Source of the DNA: Synechococcus sp. WH 8020
GTDB lineage: Bacteria; Cyanobacteriota; Cyanobacteriia; PCC-6307; Cyanobiaceae
DNA: 64,000 nt
Direction: 5' to 3'
NCBI RefSeq assembly: GCF_001040845.1
Contig: NZ_CP011941.1
Coordinates: 2,548,890 to 2,612,889 of the forward strand
A model generated the notes under the pieces. That model was not told the DNA's origin. It made no database searches and saw nothing but the letters and a program-made list of their open reading frames with translations. The position numbers were made by a program, and so were the translations under genes. Shown here in pieces: positions 10,281 through 20,468 of this stretch (positions are counted from its first letter, which is position 1; every line of letters starts with the position of its first letter).

Positions 10281-10928
10281 TCAGGAGTAGATCTGCTCGA
10301 GGGAGATCCCCCGTTCCTTGGCTGTCTCCTTGTGAGTGCGGAGCAGTTGTAGGGCCACCATGGCAGCCCGAGCGTTATTAAGAGGAGTTTTGCTTCCCAG
10401 GCGTTTCGCCAAGACATTTTTAATGCCTGCGAGCTCGAGCACCGTACGAATGGATCCACCGGCAATTACACCGGTACCAGGAGCGGCTGGACGGATGAGA
10501 ACACTCGCTGCGCCGTCACGACCATTCGACAGAGTCGGGATCGAGTTGTGGCGGGTTAGAGGGACTTTTACCAGGTGCTTTTTGCCATCAGCGACGCCCT
10601 TGCGTACGGCACCGATGACATCGCCGGCCTTGCCGACACCAACGCCGACCTGACCGCGCTCATTGCCGACAACAACGATGGCGCGAAAGCTCATCTTTTT
10701 GCCGCCTTTGACGGTTTTGGAGACCCTACGGATCTGTACAACGCGCTCCTGCCATTCGGAATCACGTTCTTGGCCGCGGCGACGGTCGCCACGACCTCCG
10801 CGACGGTCACCGCGGCCGCCACCGCGGCGCTGCTCCTGTTGTTGGCCTTGACCTTCAGCTGCTGCCGGAACGTCAGAAGCCGATGGCACGTCGTTGGAGG
10901 TGGTCTGGTTGTTGGGTTCGGTCGTCAT
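10281..10928 (-). CDS. rpsE: Small ribosomal subunit protein S5 (uS5)
   Basis: A 215-residue uS5. The core holds [19 protein letters not shown] and [18 protein letters not shown]. It is longer than the roughly 165-residue E. coli protein because of a low-complexity, Gln/Arg/Gly-rich N-terminal tail ([14 protein letters not shown]), typical of picocyanobacterial S5. The start was placed at ATG 10928 (MTTEPNNQ); upstream sequence in frame is not conserved in character. Confidence 0.96.
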   Translation of the reverse strand: MTTEPNNQTTSNDVPSASDVPAAAEGQGQQQEQRRGGGRGDRRGGRGDRRRGQERDSEWQERVVQIRRVSKTVKGGKKMSFRAIVVVGNERGQVGVGVGKAGDVIGAVRKGVADGKKHLVKVPLTRHNSIPTLSNGRDGAASVLIRPAAPGTGVIAGGSIRTVLELAGIKNVLAKRLGSKTPLNNARAAMVALQLLRTHKETAKERGISLEQIYS

Positions 10929-10941
10929 AGTGAGAGCAGGA

Positions 10942-11310
10942 TCAGAACTGAAGGCCCGCTTCCCGGGCGGCATCGGCAAGAGCTTTCACTCGGCCGTGGT
11001 ACAGGTTGCCGCCTCGATCGAAGACAACTTGTTGAATGCCTTTGGCAATGGCACGTTTGGCCACTAAGTCGCCAACGGCAACGGACGCATCACAGCTGCA
11101 GCCATTCGCTTTGAGGCTGGATCGCAGGTCTTTGTCGAGGGTGGAAGCAGAACACAGAGTGTTCTGAGCTTCGTCGTCGATCAACTGAGCGTAGATGTGA
11201 CTGTTGGAGCGAAACACGGCCAGTCTGGGACGATTGGCAGTGCCACTGAGATGGCGACGCAGACGCCTGTGGCGTTTCTGGGTCTGCTGTTTGCGGGAGA
11301 GGGTCGACAT
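10942..11310 (-). CDS. rplR: Large ribosomal subunit protein L18 (uL18)
   Basis: A 122-residue uL18 that binds 5S rRNA in the central protuberance. Diagnostic stretches are [34 protein letters not shown] and, near the end, [20 protein letters not shown]. It lies 13 nt upstream of rpsE and 33 nt downstream of rplF. Confidence 0.97.
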   Translation of the reverse strand: MSTLSRKQQTQKRHRRLRRHLSGTANRPRLAVFRSNSHIYAQLIDDEAQNTLCSASTLDKDLRSSLKANGCSCDASVAVGDLVAKRAIAKGIQQVVFDRGGNLYHGRVKALADAAREAGLQF

Positions 11311-11343
11311 GGTTGGTAAAGCTGAAGGGTGTCTGGCAGGGAA

Positions 11344-11883
11344 TTACTTCTTGCCCGACTTGCCTGCCTTACGCAGGATGCGCTCGCCCGCATACTTAAT
11401 TCCTTTGCCTTTGTAGGGCTCGGGAGGACGGATGGCGCGGATCTTGGCGGCTTCATTGCCAACCAATTCCTTGTCGGTGCCTGAGACGGTGACGTTGGTG
11501 TTGTTCTCAACCGTGAAAGTGATGCCTTCAGGGGGCACCACCTCCACTGGATGGCTGTAGCCAGCACTTACGACGAGGGTTTTGCCTTTGACCTGGGCTC
11601 GAGAGCCCACGCCAACGATCTCCAGCTTTTTGGAGTAGCCCTGACTCACTCCAATCACCATATTGGCGACGAGAGTTCTGCACAGGCCGTGACGTTCACG
11701 GGAACTGCGTTTTGTACTGGTGGGTTCGACCACGATGGAGTTATCCACCTGGTTGACACTCACACCAATAGGAAGGGTGCGTTTGAGCTCACCCTTGGGT
11801 CCCTTCACAGTGACGGCAAGACCGTTGAGTGTGACATTCACCTTGTCGGGAATGGGGACTGGGTTTTTACCAATACGTGACAT
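11344..11883 (-). CDS. rplF: Large ribosomal subunit protein L6 (uL6)
   Basis: A 179-residue uL6 with the usual two alpha/beta repeats. It opens [17 protein letters not shown] and the C-terminal repeat carries [16 protein letters not shown], the rRNA-binding loop. It lies between rpsH (15 nt upstream) and rplR (33 nt downstream). Confidence 0.97.
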   Translation of the reverse strand: MSRIGKNPVPIPDKVNVTLNGLAVTVKGPKGELKRTLPIGVSVNQVDNSIVVEPTSTKRSSRERHGLCRTLVANMVIGVSQGYSKKLEIVGVGSRAQVKGKTLVVSAGYSHPVEVVPPEGITFTVENNTNVTVSGTDKELVGNEAAKIRAIRPPEPYKGKGIKYAGERILRKAGKSGKK

Positions 11884-11898
11884 GGTTCAGGTTCCGGG

Positions 11899-12300
11899 TC
11901 AATAGACGTAGCAGAGCACTTCGCCGCCCACGCCTTGCTTGCGGGCGTCGCGGTCGCTCATCACACCCTTAGAAGTGGAGATGATGGCTACCCCTAGTCC
12001 TCCGAGGACCTTGGGCAGGCCGCGCGTGTTTTTGTAAATGCGCAGGCCAGGCTTGCTGACCCGTTGCATGGAGCGAATGGTGGGTTGGCGGTGTTTGCCG
12101 CTGTACTTGAGTCCCAGCACTAATTCGGTGCTGACACCCTCGCCTTGCTCGCTGATTTCAGCGATAAAGCCCTCTTGTTGCAGCACTTTGGCAATGCTGC
12201 GGGACATGCGAGAGGCTGGAACTTTTGTGGACTCGTGACGTTTTTCACTCGCATTGCGGATACGAGTGAGCATGTCGGAAATTGGGTCGTGATTAGCCAT
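11899..12300 (-). CDS. rpsH: Small ribosomal subunit protein S8 (uS8)
   Basis: A 133-residue uS8, a primary 16S rRNA binder and the regulatory protein of spc operons in other bacteria. It opens [17 protein letters not shown] and ends with the conserved [29 protein letters not shown] lies before that. ATG at 12300 is supported by this N-terminus; the frame extends upstream into rplE. Whether S8 autoregulation occurs here cannot be judged from the sequence. Confidence 0.97.
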   Translation of the reverse strand: MANHDPISDMLTRIRNASEKRHESTKVPASRMSRSIAKVLQQEGFIAEISEQGEGVSTELVLGLKYSGKHRQPTIRSMQRVSKPGLRIYKNTRGLPKVLGGLGVAIISTSKGVMSDRDARKQGVGGEVLCYVY

Positions 12301-12319
12301 AGTGGTTTCCGAGGGGGGC

Positions 12320-12859
12320 TCAGTTGCTGCGGAATGGCATTCCCATCTCGCGGAGGAGGGCCCGGCCCTCTTCATCCGTGCGGGCTGACGTCACAATTGT
12401 GATGTCCATGCCTCTGATGGCGTCGATCTTGTCGAAAGAGATCTCTGGGAAGATGATTTGCTCTCTAACTCCCACTGTGTAATTCCCACGGCCATCGAAA
12501 CTTTTCGGGCTGACGCCTCGAAAATCGCGAATGCGGGGCAGCGCCAAGTTGATGAAGCGTTCTAAAAACGCATACATGCGATCACCGCGGAGGGTGACGG
12601 CACATCCAATCGGCATTCCCTGGCGGATTTTGAAAGCTGCAATCGCTTTCTTGGCTCTGGTGATAACAACTTTTTGGCCAGTGATTTGGGCCAATTCGTT
12701 CACCGAAGCCTCGAGGGACTTTGCATTGGTGGCTGCTTCGCCGAGTCCGCGATTAACGGTGACTTTCAGCACCTTGGGAACTTCATGAATGTTGGAGAGA
12801 CTCAAATCTTTCAGCAATTTTGGCTGAATGGTCTCCCGATAGCGCTGTTTTAGTGACAT
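12320..12859 (-). CDS. rplE: Large ribosomal subunit protein L5 (uL5)
   Basis: A 179-residue uL5, which binds 5S rRNA and contacts P-site tRNA. It includes [31 protein letters not shown] and [18 protein letters not shown]. It lies 49 nt after rplX. rpsN (S14), which follows L5 in many bacteria, is absent here and must be elsewhere on the chromosome. Confidence 0.97.
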   Translation of the reverse strand: MSLKQRYRETIQPKLLKDLSLSNIHEVPKVLKVTVNRGLGEAATNAKSLEASVNELAQITGQKVVITRAKKAIAAFKIRQGMPIGCAVTLRGDRMYAFLERFINLALPRIRDFRGVSPKSFDGRGNYTVGVREQIIFPEISFDKIDAIRGMDITIVTSARTDEEGRALLREMGMPFRSN

Positions 12860-12908
12860 GGCTGGGGGAAAGGACTTCTGGGCTTGGTCAGAAGAGCAAT
12901 TGAGGTGA

Positions 12909-13265
12909 TCAGTCGATCACTTCGCCTGTTTTCTTAAGGCGGCGCTTTTTGCTGCCGTCTTTTTCGGTAATCAGTTCAATACGACTGGCAACCTTTTTGG
13001 CGGTGGAATAGAACATCACATTGGAAGCATGCAGTGATGCTTCTTCAGTGACAATTCGTCCAGTTTCACCTTCCTGTGTGGGCTTGACGTGACGAGTTCT
13101 CATATTGAGTCCCTCCACGATCACTCGGTTTTCGTTAGGCAAGGTGCGCAGGACTTCTCCTGTTTTGCCTTTGTCTTTACCTGCAATCACCTGAACGGTG
13201 TCACCTTTACGAAGACGCATCTTGATGCGCTCAGCTGGGGCAGATTTGGATGTTGCGGTAGCCAT
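12909..13265 (-). CDS. rplX: Large ribosomal subunit protein L24 (uL24)
   Basis: A 118-residue uL24, an assembly initiator of the 50S subunit. The KOW motif is in [20 protein letters not shown], followed by [13 protein letters not shown]. The short N-terminal tail is Ala/Ser/Lys-rich. Only 1 nt separates it from the rplN stop, so the two are probably coupled. Confidence 0.96.
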   Translation of the reverse strand: MATATSKSAPAERIKMRLRKGDTVQVIAGKDKGKTGEVLRTLPNENRVIVEGLNMRTRHVKPTQEGETGRIVTEEASLHASNVMFYSTAKKVASRIELITEKDGSKKRRLKKTGEVID

Positions 13266-13266
13266 T

Positions 13267-13632
13267 TCAGATCACCTCCGGAGCGAGGGACACGATTTTG
13301 GTGAAACTGCGTTCACGCAATTCACGGGCAACAGGTCCAAAGACCCGAGTGCCTTTGGGATTTTTGTCGTCGTTGATGATCACGGCTGCGTTGTCATCAA
13401 AACGAATGGAGTTCCCAGTATCTCGACGCATGGTGGCTTTGGTTCGAACCACAACGGCCTTGACGATGTCCGACTTTTTGACACCCATGTTTGGCATCGC
13501 ATCTTTGACGGTGGCAACGATCACGTCACCAACGTGTGCATAGCGGCGATTGGTGCCGAGAACACGAATGCATTGGATGCGTTTGGCGCCACTGTTGTCA
13601 GCAACAGTGAGGAATGTTTCCTGCTGAATCAT
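13267..13632 (-). CDS. rplN: Large ribosomal subunit protein L14 (uL14)
   Basis: A 121-residue uL14. It begins [20 protein letters not shown] and contains [13 protein letters not shown] near the end, both highly conserved. It overlaps the rpsQ stop by 4 nt (13629-13632). Confidence 0.98.
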   Translation of the reverse strand: MIQQETFLTVADNSGAKRIQCIRVLGTNRRYAHVGDVIVATVKDAMPNMGVKKSDIVKAVVVRTKATMRRDTGNSIRFDDNAAVIINDDKNPKGTRVFGPVARELRERSFTKIVSLAPEVI

Positions 13633-13895
13633 TTAGACACCTCCTCAGCTTTGGGGCTTTGACTGAGGACTTCAGCAATCGCCCAGCGCTTGTGGCGGCT
13701 GAGTGGACGCGTTTCGGTAATCCGGACACGGTCACCAACACAGCAAGCGTTGTCTTCGTCGTGGGCTTTGTAGCGGGTGGTGCGGCTGACCGTCTTTTGA
13801 TAGATGGGGTGGGGGAAGCGGTTCTCCACCGCCACAACCACCGTTTTGTCCATCTTGTCGCTGACGACGGTGCCGACCCTTTCTTTGAGTGCCAT
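13629..13895 (-). CDS. rpsQ: Small ribosomal subunit protein S17 (uS17)
   Basis: An 88-residue uS17 that binds 16S rRNA near the 5' domain. Conserved parts are [25 protein letters not shown] and [18 protein letters not shown]. It lies 19 nt downstream of rpmC and overlaps rplN by 4 nt. Confidence 0.98.
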   Translation of the reverse strand: MALKERVGTVVSDKMDKTVVVAVENRFPHPIYQKTVSRTTRYKAHDEDNACCVGDRVRITETRPLSRHKRWAIAEVLSQSPKAEEVSK

Positions 13896-13914
13896 GGAAG
13901 GTTCTCCTTAAGGA

Positions 13915-14124
13915 TCAGGAAGCAGCGGAGCGCTTGCGCTCCGATTGCACCGTCAGCAACTGAGCCAGTTTGAGACGGCTCTCCTTGAAGCGGTGCGTGT
14001 TGCCCAGCTGGCGGGTGGCCTGCTGGAATCTGAGTTCGAACAATTCGCGGCGGAGGCCGTCGATTTGATCAGTGATATCTGCGTCAGACAATTGGCGCAG
14101 ATCTGTAGCAGTAGGACGTGCCAT
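13915..14124 (-). CDS. rpmC: Large ribosomal subunit protein L29 (uL29)
   Basis: A 69-residue, mostly helical uL29 next to the peptide exit tunnel. It includes [20 protein letters not shown], the family core. It lies 2 nt after rplP and 19 nt before rpsQ. Confidence 0.96.
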   Translation of the reverse strand: MARPTATDLRQLSDADITDQIDGLRRELFELRFQQATRQLGNTHRFKESRLKLAQLLTVQSERKRSAAS

Positions 14125-14126
14125 GG

Positions 14127-14594
14127 TCAGGACTCCACGGTTGAAGAGGCAGCAGCATTAGTGCCGGCTGGCTGTTCCTGTTCATCGAGAGTGATGAACT
14201 TGGTTTTTAGCGGGAGCTTGTATTGCGCAAGGCGCATTGCTTCCTTCGCAATCGCAGGGGTGATTTCATCACCGCCCATTTCGAACAGAATCCTGCCGGG
14301 CTTGATCACAGCAACCCAGAATTCTGGGTTGCCCTTACCTGAACCCATTCGGGTTTCGGCGGGGCGCATGGTGACGGGCTTGTCAGGAAAAATTCGAATC
14401 CAGATTTTTCCGCCACGTTTGACGTAGCGGGTCATGGCACGGCGGCTGGCTTCGATTTGACGCGAAGTGATCCAGCCGCATTCTTGGGCTTGCAACGCAA
14501 ACTGACCAAAGGCAATGGTGTTGCCTCTAGTGGCGACGCCGCGCATGCGACCTCGCTGTTGTTTGCGGAATTTGACTCTTTTGGGACTCAGCAT
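14127..14594 (-). CDS. rplP: Large ribosomal subunit protein L16 (uL16)
   Basis: A 155-residue uL16, needed for tRNA positioning at the A site. It begins [19 protein letters not shown], and RKGGKI-type and [16 protein letters not shown] segments follow. The C-terminus has a short polar extension. It lies 16 nt downstream of rpsC. Confidence 0.97.
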   Translation of the reverse strand: MLSPKRVKFRKQQRGRMRGVATRGNTIAFGQFALQAQECGWITSRQIEASRRAMTRYVKRGGKIWIRIFPDKPVTMRPAETRMGSGKGNPEFWVAVIKPGRILFEMGGDEITPAIAKEAMRLAQYKLPLKTKFITLDEQEQPAGTNAAASSTVES

Positions 14595-14610
14595 GATTTA
14601 GGCCTCCGGT

Positions 14611-15342
14611 TCAACCCTCGTTTGAGCGGTCTTCGAACTGTTGGGGCCTCCGACCGGCCCGACGGCGGGGATTCGCTCCCACCGGGATCTGCTGCTGGGA
14701 GTCGTCGCTCAAAACCTCTCCCTTGAAGACCCAAACCTTGATGCCCAGAACGCCATAGGTCGTGCTGGCCACTTTGGTGGCGTAATCAATTTCGGCGCGA
14801 AGGGTGTGCAAGGGCACACGTCCTTCACGAGTCCATTCAGTACGTGCGATTTCAGCACCATTCAGGCGTCCGCTGACTTGGATTTTCAGGCCAAGGACGC
14901 CGGCGCGTTGAGCGCGCTGTACGGCCATGCGGATGGTGCGGCGGAATGCCACGCGTTTCTCGAGTTGCTGAGCGATGTACTCAGCCAGAAGGAATGCGTC
15001 AGCATCCACACGCTCCACTTCAACCACGTTGATCCGGACCTGACGGCTCGAATCACCAACGGTTTTTTGGATGCCGCTGCGAAGATCTTCAATTCCGCTG
15101 CCTTGACGACCAACCAGCACACCGGGGCGCGCTGTTTTGAGCTCAACCTCAAGTTGATCAGCTTTGCGGGCGATCAGCACATCGCTGATGCCGGCTGAGC
15201 CGTACTTCTTGTGGATGAACTTGCGAATTCGATCGTCCTCTTGCAGGAGGGCGGGATAACTTTTGCTGGATGCGTACCAGCGTGACCGGTGCTCCTGGGT
15301 GATCCCCAGGCGTAAGCCGGTTGGATGGATTTTGTGTCCCAT
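14611..15342 (-). CDS. rpsC: Small ribosomal subunit protein S3 (uS3)
   Basis: A 243-residue uS3 at the mRNA entry. It begins [20 protein letters not shown]; the KH-type domain holds [11 protein letters not shown] and the C-terminal domain [14 protein letters not shown] basic tail with [10 protein letters not shown] follows. Confidence 0.98.
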
Positions 15343-15363
15343 TCAGACGGTGTGCTCGGGGGG

Positions 15364-15729
15364 TCAGGAGTCGGTCTGAGCTGCCACAGCAATGCTGATG
15401 TGGCAGGTCTGTTTTTTGATCGCGAAGGCGCGACCTTGAGCGCGGGGCCGGTACCGCTTCATGGATGGACCCATGTCAGCGCTGGCCTGGGAAATGACCA
15501 AGGTTGCTGGGTCAAGTCCAAGGTTGTGCTCGGCATTGGCTACGGCGGAGCGAAGCACTTTCGTGATCGGACCGGTTGAGCGGTAGGGCATGAACTCGAG
15601 CATGATCAGCGCGTCGCGGTAGGTGCGGCCACGGATTTGATCGAGTACACGACGCACCTTGGAAACGGAGCCGCGAATGAAGCGGCCGTGCGCTTGGGCA
15701 GTGGTTGCCGTTGGGGATGACGTTGTCAT
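15364..15729 (-). CDS. rplV: Large ribosomal subunit protein L22 (uL22)
   Basis: A 121-residue uL22 whose hairpin lines the exit tunnel. It includes [30 protein letters not shown] and the loop [18 protein letters not shown] at 15729 gives [12 protein letters not shown] before the fold. rpsS ends 4 nt upstream. Confidence 0.97.
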   Translation of the reverse strand: MTTSSPTATTAQAHGRFIRGSVSKVRRVLDQIRGRTYRDALIMLEFMPYRSTGPITKVLRSAVANAEHNLGLDPATLVISQASADMGPSMKRYRPRAQGRAFAIKKQTCHISIAVAAQTDS

Positions 15730-15733
15730 GGTC

Positions 15734-16009
15734 TCAGCGGCCTCCTTTCTTGTCTTTGATGTGGCCCTTAAAGGTGCGTGTGGGTGCGAATTCACCCAAT
15801 TTGTGCCCCACCATTTGCTCAGTCACGAAGACTGGTACGTGGGTTCTGCCGTTGTGAACGGCAATGGTATGGCCGATCATCATCGGCAAAATTGTGGAGG
15901 CCCTGGACCACGTCTTGATGACTGACTTGTCGTCAGCCGCGTTTTGCTTTTCAACCTTGCGAAGAAGGCTGTCAGCAATAAATGGGCCTTTTTTGAGAGA
16001 ACGTCCCAT
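15734..16009 (-). CDS. rpsS: Small ribosomal subunit protein S19 (uS19)
   Basis: A 91-residue uS19 of the 30S head. It begins [20 protein letters not shown] and contains [20 protein letters not shown] and [13 protein letters not shown]. It lies between rplB (35 nt) and rplV (4 nt). Confidence 0.98.
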   Translation of the reverse strand: MGRSLKKGPFIADSLLRKVEKQNAADDKSVIKTWSRASTILPMMIGHTIAVHNGRTHVPVFVTEQMVGHKLGEFAPTRTFKGHIKDKKGGR

Positions 16010-16044
16010 GGCGGATTAAGCGAACTGCAAAGCGGTGAGTGACA

Positions 16045-16908
16045 TCAGGAATCGCGTCCGCCACGGCTCCGCTTGGACGTCTTGCGACGTTTCCGGAGGA
16101 CGAACTTGTTGCTGGGCTTGTTCCGCTTGCGGGTTTTGAGGCCCAAAGCGGGTTTGCCCCAAGGGGTGACAGGTCCCGAGCGCCCAATGGGTGCACGGCC
16201 TTCACCACCACCATGAGGGTGATCGCAAGGGTTCATCACGCTGCCTCGGACCTGAGGACGACGCCCCAGCCAACGGCGGCGACCAGCTTTGCCCAAGCTG
16301 GTGTTGCGAATTTCAGCGTTGCCCACTTCGCCAAGAGTGGCGAAGCACTCACGCCTCACGAGGCGCACCTCAGTGGAGGGGAGTTTGAGGGCGACGTAAT
16401 CGCCCTCTTTGGCCATGACCTGAGCACTTGCTCCTGCGGTTCGAACCATCTGACCACCGCGTCCGGCATAAAGCTCAACGCAATGAACGCTTGAACCGAG
16501 TGGGATGGCTGAGAGCGGCATGGCATTGCCGATCTCGATCGGCACCTCAGTGCCTGACACCACTGTTTGGCCGATGCTGATCCCAGCCGGAGCAAGGATG
16601 TAACGCTTTTCGCCATCAGCGTAAAAAAGCAGGGCCAACCGCGCATTGCGGTGTGGGTCGTAGTGGATCGCAGCCACCTTGGCGGTGACGCCATGCTTGT
16701 TGCGACGGAAGTCGACCAAGCGGTATTGGCGCTTATGACCACCTCCGCGATGACGGCAGGTGATCACACCACGATTGTTGCGTCCTTTGCGGCGGTGTTT
16801 CGACACCACCAAGGAGCGTTCCGGCTTGCGGCCGGTGACTTCACTGAAGTCTGTGACTACCCGGGTTCTGGTACCGGGGGTGTAGGGGCGGAAAGTACGA
16901 ATTGCCAT
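16045..16908 (-). CDS. rplB: Large ribosomal subunit protein L2 (uL2)
   Basis: A 287-residue uL2 close to the peptidyl-transferase centre. It includes the N-terminal [19 protein letters not shown] and the C-terminal signature [20 protein letters not shown], whose histidine is important for activity. It lies 15 nt downstream of rplW. Confidence 0.98.
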   Translation of the reverse strand: MAIRTFRPYTPGTRTRVVTDFSEVTGRKPERSLVVSKHRRKGRNNRGVITCRHRGGGHKRQYRLVDFRRNKHGVTAKVAAIHYDPHRNARLALLFYADGEKRYILAPAGISIGQTVVSGTEVPIEIGNAMPLSAIPLGSSVHCVELYAGRGGQMVRTAGASAQVMAKEGDYVALKLPSTEVRLVRRECFATLGEVGNAEIRNTSLGKAGRRRWLGRRPQVRGSVMNPCDHPHGGGEGRAPIGRSGPVTPWGKPALGLKTRKRNKPSNKFVLRKRRKTSKRSRGGRDS

Positions 16909-16923
16909 GACGATTCAGCCCCC

Positions 16924-17226
16924 TCAGGACTCAGGGAAGAGTTGGATGGAGTTGCCCTCGGCCAGGCGCACCACTGCTTTCTTCACTTGAGCGCGCTTAC
17001 CGGCAAAACGGCCGATGCGACGACTCCTGCGTGGAGGATTCATGGTGCTAATGCCCGTGACCTTGACATCGAAGAGCTGTTCGACTGCAGCCTTGATGTC
17101 GGGCTTGGCGGCTCGATGGTCCACCTCAAACGTGTACTGGTTTTGTTCCAGAGCACGGGTGGCCTTTTCAGTGATCAGCGGGCGGCGGATCACATCGGCC
17201 AGACGTCCGGTGAAGCGCTCAGTCAT
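16924..17226 (-). CDS. rplW: Large ribosomal subunit protein L23 (uL23)
   Basis: A 100-residue uL23, the docking site for trigger factor and SRP at the tunnel exit. It includes [20 protein letters not shown] and the C-terminal basic segment. ATG at 17226 overlaps the end of rplD by 8 nt; the longer frame up to 17271 lies within rplD and is not conserved. Confidence 0.96.
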   Translation of the reverse strand: MTERFTGRLADVIRRPLITEKATRALEQNQYTFEVDHRAAKPDIKAAVEQLFDVKVTGISTMNPPRRSRRIGRFAGKRAQVKKAVVRLAEGNSIQLFPES

Positions 17227-17854
17227 CGCCGTAGACCTCCTGAATCTTTGCGAGTGCGTCCTCGCCCACAACCAGCTTGTTGGCGTGGAGCAGATCGAAG
17301 ACGTTGAGTTGGTCGGCTGCGATCAACTTCACGGTTTCCAAGTTCCGAATAGAGCGGCGCACCGCTTCGGAGGGATTGGTGAGGATGATCAAAACCTTGC
17401 TCGTGGCGGAAACGTCAAGTCTCCCCAGAGCATCGATGATCTCTTTGGTCTTCGGAGTCGTCAGAGTGGTTGCGAAATCCTTCACCACCACTAAATCCTC
17501 AATACGCGCCATCAGCGCAGTACGAAGGGCTGAACGACGTTCCTTGCGGTTCATCGCAAGGTTGTAGGACCTGGGCTTGGGTCCAAAAATGATGCCGCCA
17601 CCTGGACGCAGTGGAGTGCGGACGGAACCCTGACGCGCGCGGCCCGTACCTTTTTGCTTGTAAGGCTTGCGTCCACCACCTCTCACCTCTGATCGAGTGA
17701 GGGTGCTTGCGGTGCCTTGACGGCTGTGGGCCTGCTGACGCAACACTGCGCGATGCATCAGATCAAGGGCACTGGCTTCTTTCGCAACCTTTAAGTCAAG
17801 GCTTGCGTTGCCAGCTTCTTTCCCTTGCCAATCGCGAACGATGCAATTAGCCAT
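17219..17854 (-). CDS. rplD: Large ribosomal subunit protein L4 (uL4)
   Basis: A 211-residue uL4 whose long loop reaches into the exit tunnel. It includes [38 protein letters not shown] and VVKDF. Two ATG codons stand in tandem (17857 and 17854) over the rplC stop, so the start could be 3 nt earlier. The rplC/rplD overlap implies coupled translation. Confidence 0.97.
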   Translation of the reverse strand: MANCIVRDWQGKEAGNASLDLKVAKEASALDLMHRAVLRQQAHSRQGTASTLTRSEVRGGGRKPYKQKGTGRARQGSVRTPLRPGGGIIFGPKPRSYNLAMNRKERRSALRTALMARIEDLVVVKDFATTLTTPKTKEIIDALGRLDVSATSKVLIILTNPSEAVRRSIRNLETVKLIAADQLNVFDLLHANKLVVGEDALAKIQEVYGDD

Positions 17855-18510
17855 CACTTACCTCCTTTAGCGGGCTTGGCGCCCACCCGGTTTGCGGGAC
17901 GAATGTTCAGCAGTGAACCAGGTTTGCCCGGAACAGAACCTTTCACCACGAGAAGGTTGCGATCGCTGTCAATTTTCAGGATCGTCAAACCACGGGTTGT
18001 GATTTTTTTGCCGCCGTAGCGACCGGACATCCGTTTGCCTGGATAAATCCTGCCTGGCGTAGTGCCGGCACCGATTGAACCGGGTTGGCGATGATTTTTG
18101 GAGCCGTGCGTCATTGGCCCACGACTGAAACCATGGCGCTTTTGCAGACCAGCAAAGCCACGACCCATGGTGTCGCCACTGACGTCTACTTTCTGACCAG
18201 CCGCGAAGTCACCGACGGTGACGGCGCCACCTAACTGAATCCCATCGAGGTCGTCGACGCGATATTCACAGAGGTGACGAACGAGGTCCTCGCCAGATTT
18301 GGCGAGATGACCTTTCGCTGGTTTGTTGATCAGCTTTTCGCGAATCTCGCCAAAACCGATCTGTACGGCTTGGTAGCCGTCAGTTTCTGAACTTTTGAGC
18401 TGGGTGATGCGGCAAGGACCCGCTTCGATCAATGTGACCGGAACGGCTTTGCCTTGCTCGTCGAAGAATTGGGACATGCCCAACTTCTTCCCAAGAATGC
18501 CGATAGACAT
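17854..18510 (-). CDS. rplC: Large ribosomal subunit protein L3 (uL3)
   Basis: A 218-residue uL3, the first gene of this S10-type cluster; rpsJ (S10) is not upstream, as is usual in cyanobacteria where it sits in the str operon. It includes [37 protein letters not shown] and [14 protein letters not shown]. The start at 18510 (MSIGILGKK) is canonical. Its promoter should lie in the 390-base spacer upstream. Confidence 0.98.
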   Translation of the reverse strand: MSIGILGKKLGMSQFFDEQGKAVPVTLIEAGPCRITQLKSSETDGYQAVQIGFGEIREKLINKPAKGHLAKSGEDLVRHLCEYRVDDLDGIQLGGAVTVGDFAAGQKVDVSGDTMGRGFAGLQKRHGFSRGPMTHGSKNHRQPGSIGAGTTPGRIYPGKRMSGRYGGKKITTRGLTILKIDSDRNLLVVKGSVPGKPGSLLNIRPANRVGAKPAKGGK

Positions 18511-18900
18511 GGAGGTAAGAACGCCAGCGTGAACAACCGCTTATTCACTAAAGGAATGAAGAGGCCTGAGAGGGCGCTGATCGTATTAACGCAGTCATGA
18601 CCGTCATCGTCTCGCTCGTGGCGAAGAAGAAGGCGGGTTGGAGCTAGCGAGCGAATCAGCTGGCTGAGACTTTCCGTGCAAAGGATTGCTCGGTGAGTTT
18701 CTCGGCAGTCACACCAACGAATTGATGAGACGGCGCTGGCCTGGGGATTCGGCGCATACGCCGAACCTGCTCTGCGATCTGGAGGCCCGGCTAGCGGACG
18801 GGCACAGTTCAACAGTGCAAACAAAGACACTACAGCATTGCGATCAAGTCCCTAACTGACGACGTTTAACTGCCAGAATCTCGTTATTCGATCCAATTTC
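18511..18900. other. Divergent intergenic region between rplC and ndhN
   Basis: A 390-base spacer that should hold the promoter of the ribosomal block (leftward) and that of ndhN-ldpA (rightward). A minus-strand frame runs through much of it but has no family features and reads into rplC. I see a small CGGCG-CATA-CGCCG hairpin near 18753-18766 and no convincing -10/-35 pair, RNA gene or protein gene. A long 5' leader for the ribosomal transcript is possible. Confidence 0.6.
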
Positions 18901-19362
18901 ATGCCGCTGCTGCTGTCTGGTCGTGGTTTCCGCCGTGAGCTGGAGTCGGCAGGTTGTATGGCAGTTTTTGCGCCCCTCGAGGGTGGTGCTGAAACGCGTT
19001 TGTTACGCCGATTGCGTGGTGCTGGCTACCGCACACAGCTTTCGTCTGCGCGCGGTTTGGGCGATCCAGAGGTGTTTTTGTTTCAAAAACATGGGATCCG
19101 CCCCCCCCATCTTGGACATCAAAGTGTTGGCCGTGGTGCCGCTGTGGGCGAGGTCCAGGAGGTGATGCCACTGCTCGGTGAGTTGATGTTGGGGGCTAAG
19201 CCTGTTGTCCTATGGCTTCTTGAAGGTCAGGTGTTATCCCGCTCCGAGTTGTCGGCACTGTGTGATCTTTGTCGCCGAGAGCCCCGTTTAAAAGTGGTTG
19301 TGGAAATGGGTGGCGCTCGAAGCCTTCGCTGGCAACCCATGAAGAAGCTTTTGAGCAACTGA
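18901..19362 (+). CDS. ndhN: NAD(P)H-quinone oxidoreductase subunit N
   Basis: A cyanobacterial/chloroplast-specific subunit of the thylakoid NDH-1 complex, on the stromal/cytoplasmic arm; it serves cyclic electron flow and respiration. The 153 residues match the family. Diagnostic segments are [47 protein letters not shown] and [19 protein letters not shown]. ldpA starts 8 nt after its stop, implying co-transcription. Confidence 0.95.
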   Translation: MPLLLSGRGFRRELESAGCMAVFAPLEGGAETRLLRRLRGAGYRTQLSSARGLGDPEVFLFQKHGIRPPHLGHQSVGRGAAVGEVQEVMPLLGELMLGAKPVVLWLLEGQVLSRSELSALCDLCRREPRLKVVVEMGGARSLRWQPMKKLLSN

Positions 19363-19370
19363 ATCTCACT

Positions 19371-20402
19371 GTGAAGGCTGCTCCTCAGAGAGCGGATGCC
19401 GGAGAGCAGGCTCTGGCGAACGGATCCTGGGTCAAGTTGATTTGTGGCGCCAGTAATCAAGACTTGGCGACCATCGGCGATCTTTGTGCGCTCTTTGCGG
19501 TTGCAGGAGTTCATTGCGTGGATGTGGCAGCTGATCTTGCTGTTGTGCGTGCTGCCCGCGAAGGACTCGATTGGGCCTGGGAGCGCATAGGGCGCCGCCC
19601 TTGGTTGATGGTGAGTGTGAGTGATGGACATGATGCCCATTTCCGTAAGGCAGTTTTCGATCCAGGCCTTTGCCCTCCCGATTGTTCGCGGCCTTGTGAG
19701 CGGGTCTGTCCAGCCGATGCCATCCGTGCCTCTGTGGGCGTTGATGAACAGCTTTGCTACGGGTGCGGTCGCTGTTGGCCTGCCTGCCCGCCCCAACTGA
19801 TCCAATCCTTGGATCGTCGGGTGGGCCTGAATGATTTGGCTTCCCTGCTTCACGACTTACGTCCCGATGCTTTGGAAATACACACGGCCCCCGGTCGCCT
19901 GAATGCTTTTCAGGCCACTCTTGAACAGGTTCGTCTTGCCGATGTTCCCCTTCGGCGGCTGTCCGTGAGTTGTGGCCTTGAAGGCCATCAGGTCACGGTG
20001 GAGTCGCTTTCCAAGGAACTGTGGCAGCGCCATCAGGCCTTGCGTGCGTTTCAACAACGCCCGCTTTGGCAGCTTGATGGTCGGCCCATGAGTGGAGATC
20101 TTGGCGTTGGAACTGCCCGGGCAGCAGTTGGTCTGTGGGAGCGGCTCAATCGCTTGGCACCGCCCGGTCCATTGCAGTTGGCCGGTGGAACCAACACAGC
20201 AACACTTGGTTTGCTCTTCCAAGACGGCAGGGCGATGGGACCTGCTGGTGTTGCTTTTGGTGGGGTGGCCAGGACGCTCGTTCAACCCTTTTTTCAAGCG
20301 GCGCAAGACCGGGGATGTCGTTTGCGCGACTGGCCGGATGGCTGGGCTCAGTCACTTCGAGCTGCTCGCACGTTGATTGCGCCTTGGTTGCGTCGTAGCT
20401 GA
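19371..20402 (+). CDS. ldpA: LdpA-like iron-sulphur protein (light-dependent period)
   Basis: Known LdpA of Synechococcus elongatus is an Fe-S protein that conveys redox state to the circadian clock. Here 343 residues contain two ferredoxin-like cysteine quartets, C101/C105/C109/C113 and C129/C132/C135/C139, after a conserved SWVKLICGASNQ N-terminus, with the LdpA-type C-terminal half following. Start: the frame opens at 19269 inside ndhN, but GTG at 19371, 8 nt after ndhN, is the likely start because the conserved region begins about 19 codons later. The link to the clock is by homology only. Confidence 0.85.
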   Translation: MKAAPQRADAGEQALANGSWVKLICGASNQDLATIGDLCALFAVAGVHCVDVAADLAVVRAAREGLDWAWERIGRRPWLMVSVSDGHDAHFRKAVFDPGLCPPDCSRPCERVCPADAIRASVGVDEQLCYGCGRCWPACPPQLIQSLDRRVGLNDLASLLHDLRPDALEIHTAPGRLNAFQATLEQVRLADVPLRRLSVSCGLEGHQVTVESLSKELWQRHQALRAFQQRPLWQLDGRPMSGDLGVGTARAAVGLWERLNRLAPPGPLQLAGGTNTATLGLLFQDGRAMGPAGVAFGGVARTLVQPFFQAAQDRGCRLRDWPDGWAQSLRAARTLIAPWLRRS

Positions 20403-20468
20403 TCGGACACCGACCCAGTGTTCCTCTTGCTATGAATGTTTGCGGTCCGACTGCTGGCCGAGTGAGCC

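Noticed and set aside
18429-18830. A 133-codon minus-strand frame upstream of rplC
   Set aside because: It runs into rplC in another frame, has no family features and reads as chance sequence over a promoter region.
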